Below, piece after piece: positions 61,647-64,000 of a DNA stretch of 64,000 bases. Within the stretch, counting starts at the first letter, position 1, and every line of letters starts with the position of its first letter. The notes beneath the pieces were generated by a model. The model had not been told where the DNA came from. It saw only the letters and a list, made by a program, of their open reading frames with translations, and did not search any database. The stretch comes from Paenibacillus sp. BK033 (GTDB taxonomy: Bacteria; Bacillota; Bacilli; Paenibacillales; Paenibacillaceae), in the NCBI RefSeq assembly GCF_004345425.1, contig NZ_SLVP01000001.1, forward strand, positions 372,001-436,000, in the 5' to 3' direction. Both the position numbers and the translations under genes were made by a program.

Positions 61647-61685
61647 ATTATTTGGTAAATTATTTTCGCATAACTGGGAGGAAAT

Positions 61686-63089
61686 ATGAACCATTATAAT
61701 GGACAGAACGAGGTTCTTGATCGGATAACGGACGCTATCTTTGCCCTTAATAACAATTGGGAATTTACCTATATGAATGATGGAGCGGCCAGATTGTTCA
61801 GGCGAAGGTCATATGAAATGATGGGCAAGTATATATGGAGTGAATTTCCGAAGGAAGCCTATTCGATTTTTTATGAGCACTACCGTAAAGCGATGCAGGA
61901 ACAGATCCGGGTTGAATTCGAGGCCTATTGTCATCCTATCTCTATCTGGTTAGAGGTGAAGGTTTTTCCTTCCTCCGACGGGCTGTCGGTTTACCTGCAG
62001 GATATTACGCAGAAAAAGGGCCTGTCCCTGCTGAAGGAGCAGCACTACGCGTCGCTCTTCAAATACAATCCGGATGCGGTATTTGCCTTTGATCTGGAAG
62101 GGAATTATCTTAGCGTAAATCCTGCGATGGAGCAGCTGTTAGGCTATAGGGCGGAAGAGTTCTTGCAGATGTCCTATATTCCGCTCATTCCCCCGGAGGA
62201 GCTGGAGAAGACAAAGAGTCTTTTCAAGCTGGCGGCAAAGGGGATTACGCAGCATTATGAAACGAAGGCGATTCACAAGAACGGAAAAGTTATTGACGTC
62301 AAGGTGACCAATATGCCGATTATCGTCAATAATGAATCCATGGGGGTATTTGGCGTTGCCAAAAACATCATGCAGGAGAATCAAAACAAGACAAAGCTGC
62401 TGGAAGCTGAAAAATTGACGGCGGTTGGTCAGCTTGCAGCCTCCATTGCGCATGAAATAAGGAATCCTCTCACCTCCTTGAAAGGATTCGTTCATCTGAT
62501 CGAGCAAGCCGTTCCCGGCGTTAACGAAAAATATTTTACGATTATGAAGGATGAGCTGCGGAGAATCGAGCTGATTACAAGCGAGCTGCTATACTTGGCC
62601 AAGCCGCAGGCGCAGGAATTCAAGGTTGAACAAATCTGCCAGATTGTACAGGATGTCAGCCTGCTGATGAGCTCCCAAGCGTTAATGAATAACGTGGAAA
62701 TCCGATTATCGGGTCTGGACGGATTGCCGGCCATTCGCTGCGTGGCGGCTCAATTGAAGCAGGTATTTATCAATCTGATTAAAAACGCCATGGAGGCTAT
62801 GCCTAGCGGTGGGGTCATCGGTATCCACGCCTCCAGCCCAAGCCCGGAAACGCTAATGATTCAGGTGTCCGATACGGGGAAAGGCATTCCGCAGGAGCTT
62901 ATTGCCAAGATCGGCGCTCCCTTTTATACAACCAAAGAAAACGGAACGGGCCTTGGCATGATGGCCACCCAGCAAATCATCCATTCGCATGGCGGGACGC
63001 TTGATATAACAAGCCAGGTAGGCGAAGGGACTGCGATTCATATTTGTTTGCCGGCCGCAAGCTTACAGGATGGGGTTGTAGCGGGATAG
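61686..63089 (+). CDS. PAS-domain sensor histidine kinase, sporulation-kinase-like
   Basis: A 467-aa soluble kinase without membrane segments. PAS1 is about residues 8-110 (VLDRITDAIFALNNNWEFTYMN) and PAS2 about 120-235 (YNPDAVFAFDLEGNYLSVNPAMEQLLGY). The HisKA domain has H256 (SIAHEIRNPLTSLKGF). The HATPase domain has an N-box (INLIKNAMEAMPSGG), G1 (VSDTGKGIP) and G2 (TGLGMMATQQII). The layout resembles KinA/KinE-type kinases that feed the Spo0 phosphorelay. No response regulator adjoins. The ATG follows GGGAGGAA. The E2 leader lies directly upstream. Confidence 0.9.
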   Translation: MNHYNGQNEVLDRITDAIFALNNNWEFTYMNDGAARLFRRRSYEMMGKYIWSEFPKEAYSIFYEHYRKAMQEQIRVEFEAYCHPISIWLEVKVFPSSDGLSVYLQDITQKKGLSLLKEQHYASLFKYNPDAVFAFDLEGNYLSVNPAMEQLLGYRAEEFLQMSYIPLIPPEELEKTKSLFKLAAKGITQHYETKAIHKNGKVIDVKVTNMPIIVNNESMGVFGVAKNIMQENQNKTKLLEAEKLTAVGQLAASIAHEIRNPLTSLKGFVHLIEQAVPGVNEKYFTIMKDELRRIELITSELLYLAKPQAQEFKVEQICQIVQDVSLLMSSQALMNNVEIRLSGLDGLPAIRCVAAQLKQVFINLIKNAMEAMPSGGVIGIHASSPSPETLMIQVSDTGKGIPQELIAKIGAPFYTTKENGTGLGMMATQQIIHSHGGTLDITSQVGEGTAIHICLPAASLQDGVVAG

Positions 63090-63112
63090 CTGAGAATGGG
63101 AAAGATATAGAT

Positions 63113-63144
63113 AAGGCAGCCGAAGTTCTCGGGTGTCTTTCTTT
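63113..63144 (+). terminator. Terminator after the PAS kinase
   Basis: AAGGCAGCCGA (63113-63123) pairs with TCGGGTGTCTT (63129-63139) with one mismatch and one wobble, followed by a T-rich tail. Confidence 0.7.
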
Positions 63145-63173
63145 ATGTTCGGGCAGTTATCTTTTGAGGAGTA

Positions 63174-63182
63174 TGCTATTAT
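63174..63182 (+). promoter_or_regulatory. Candidate extended -10 element
   Basis: TGCTATTAT fits TGnTATTAT upstream of the symporter-family gene. No clear -35 box is present. Confidence 0.4.
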
Positions 63183-63274
63183 AAAGGCTATCATATCGAT
63201 CGACATTATATCGAAAAGAGGGATGGCTTACGAGGGAGTTTGGACTTCGGTTTAATTCTTTTTTTGAACGATGG

Positions 63275-64000
63275 ATGTTTCTGCTGATCCCGGGATCGCT
63301 TGTCCTGGGTTTTCTTTTTGCCGACTCGCTTGCTCCGATGGTGGATGCCGTTCCGTATCTGTTTGCCTACGTCACCTTAACGATGGGAATTGGCTGCGGA
63401 CTCAAGCATTTGTATGAGGTTGTCAAAAAGCCCGGCATTCTGGTATGGACGCTCCTGTTGGCGCATCTGCTTTCCCCGCTTGTCGCTTACGGGCTTGGCT
63501 CGTTATGGTTTGGAGCGTCCTCGCCTTACGTTGTTGGGCTAGTGCTCTTTACGATTATTCCGCTTGGCGTATCAACCGTCCTATGGGTTGGAATGTCGGG
63601 CGGCAGCGTGCCGCTTGTGCTTGCGATGGTCGTGCTGGACTCCGCACTGAGTCCGCTGGTTGTCCCTTACGGCATTCATTTCTTTTTTAATACAACCGTG
63701 GATATTGCGATTGGACCGATTATGTTCGACCTGTTCGTTATCGTTGTTCTTCCGACCATCATTGGCGTAGTCTTGCATGAGCTGAGCAAGGGGCGGATTC
63801 AGGAGAAGGTGAAGCCCGTTGCCATGCCAATCTCGAAGCTCTGCTTCGTTGCGGTGGTAGCCTTGAACGCTTCGGCGATTGCGCCGTATGTCGATCAGCT
63901 GAAGCATGACATGCTGAAGCTCATCCCGCTTGTTATTGTGCTGGTAGGGGTATGTTATGCAGTAGGCTTCCTCGGAACGGCCAAATTCGGCGGCAAGGAA
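63275..64000 (+). CDS. Bile acid:sodium symporter family protein, partial
   Basis: A membrane protein running off the right edge; 242 codons from the ATG at 63275. Repeated hydrophobic segments and family features are visible (LTMGIGCGLKHLYEVVKKPG, AHLLSPLVAYGLG, LFTIIPLGVSTVLWVGMSGG). Family members transport organic anions with Na+; the substrate is unknown here. The start is a problem. The protein similarity seems to reach further upstream (RFNSFFERWM, from about 63248), yet the frame there contains no ATG, GTG or TTG and the GAGGGAG at about 63232-63238 points to no usable codon. Confidence 0.75.
   Translation, partial: MFLLIPGSLVLGFLFADSLAPMVDAVPYLFAYVTLTMGIGCGLKHLYEVVKKPGILVWTLLLAHLLSPLVAYGLGSLWFGASSPYVVGLVLFTIIPLGVSTVLWVGMSGGSVPLVLAMVVLDSALSPLVVPYGIHFFFNTTVDIAIGPIMFDLFVIVVLPTIIGVVLHELSKGRIQEKVKPVAMPISKLCFVAVVALNASAIAPYVDQLKHDMLKLIPLVIVLVGVCYAVGFLGTAKFGGKE

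Overview
The window looks like the chromosome of a Paenibacillus-type member of the Bacillota. The evidence is the dense set of carbohydrate ABC importers with YesM/YesN-like histidine kinases and AraC-type response regulators, large membrane-bound AraC regulators, strong AGGAGG ribosome binding sites with frequent TTG/GTG starts, a sporulation-type PAS kinase and the moderate GC content. Assignment below family level is inference. No rRNA, tRNA, CRISPR array, IS element or prophage was seen.

Layout. 1-234 is the start of a leftward catalase gene. 426-9127 is a two-component system, an ABC importer (binding lipoprotein plus two permeases) and a GH127 beta-L-arabinofuranosidase. 9128-9620 is a long spacer with a 68-bp tandem repeat. 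9621-16951 holds a TPR membrane protein, an orphan Spo0B-like kinase, and a SWIM protein / SNF2 helicase / small protein cassette. 17145-25655 is a second importer with its own kinase and regulator and a cytosolic GH3 (NagZ-like) enzyme. 25857-31444 is housekeeping and small genes: an NADPH quinone reductase-like protein, two small proteins, a stalk-domain protein, RarD, an aldo/keto reductase and a Nudix hydrolase. 31566-34436 is a GH78-like enzyme.

34740-49147 is the most interesting block. A LplB/YtcP/LipO-type importer and a divergent membrane AraC regulator precede a tightly coupled run of two GH29 alpha-L-fucosidases, a CBM9-like protein, an 880-aa transglutaminase-like protein with peptide-N-glycanase-like active-site motifs, a GH18 protein and a sugar isomerase-like TIM barrel. 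None of these enzymes has a signal peptide, so the block reads as import followed by cytosolic dismantling of a fucosylated, GlcNAc-containing glycan or glycopeptide. 49234-50933 holds DinB, a membrane protein and a YfbR-like nucleotidase.

51164-59704 is an arabinan locus: an ArsR-type regulator divergent from an importer, GH51, a secreted lipoprotein GH43 and an intracellular GH43. 60042-61568 is a tandem pair of MpsC (DUF2294) proteins. A shared leader/terminator element lies before the first of these and again before the PAS sensor kinase at 61686-63089. The window ends inside a bile acid:sodium symporter-family gene.

Working model: four binding-protein-dependent importers feed plant or glycoprotein-derived oligosaccharides (beta- and alpha-arabinosides, amino sugars, fucosylated glycans) to mostly cytosolic glycosidases. 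None of the importers has a local ATPase, so a shared MsmX-type ATPase elsewhere is expected.
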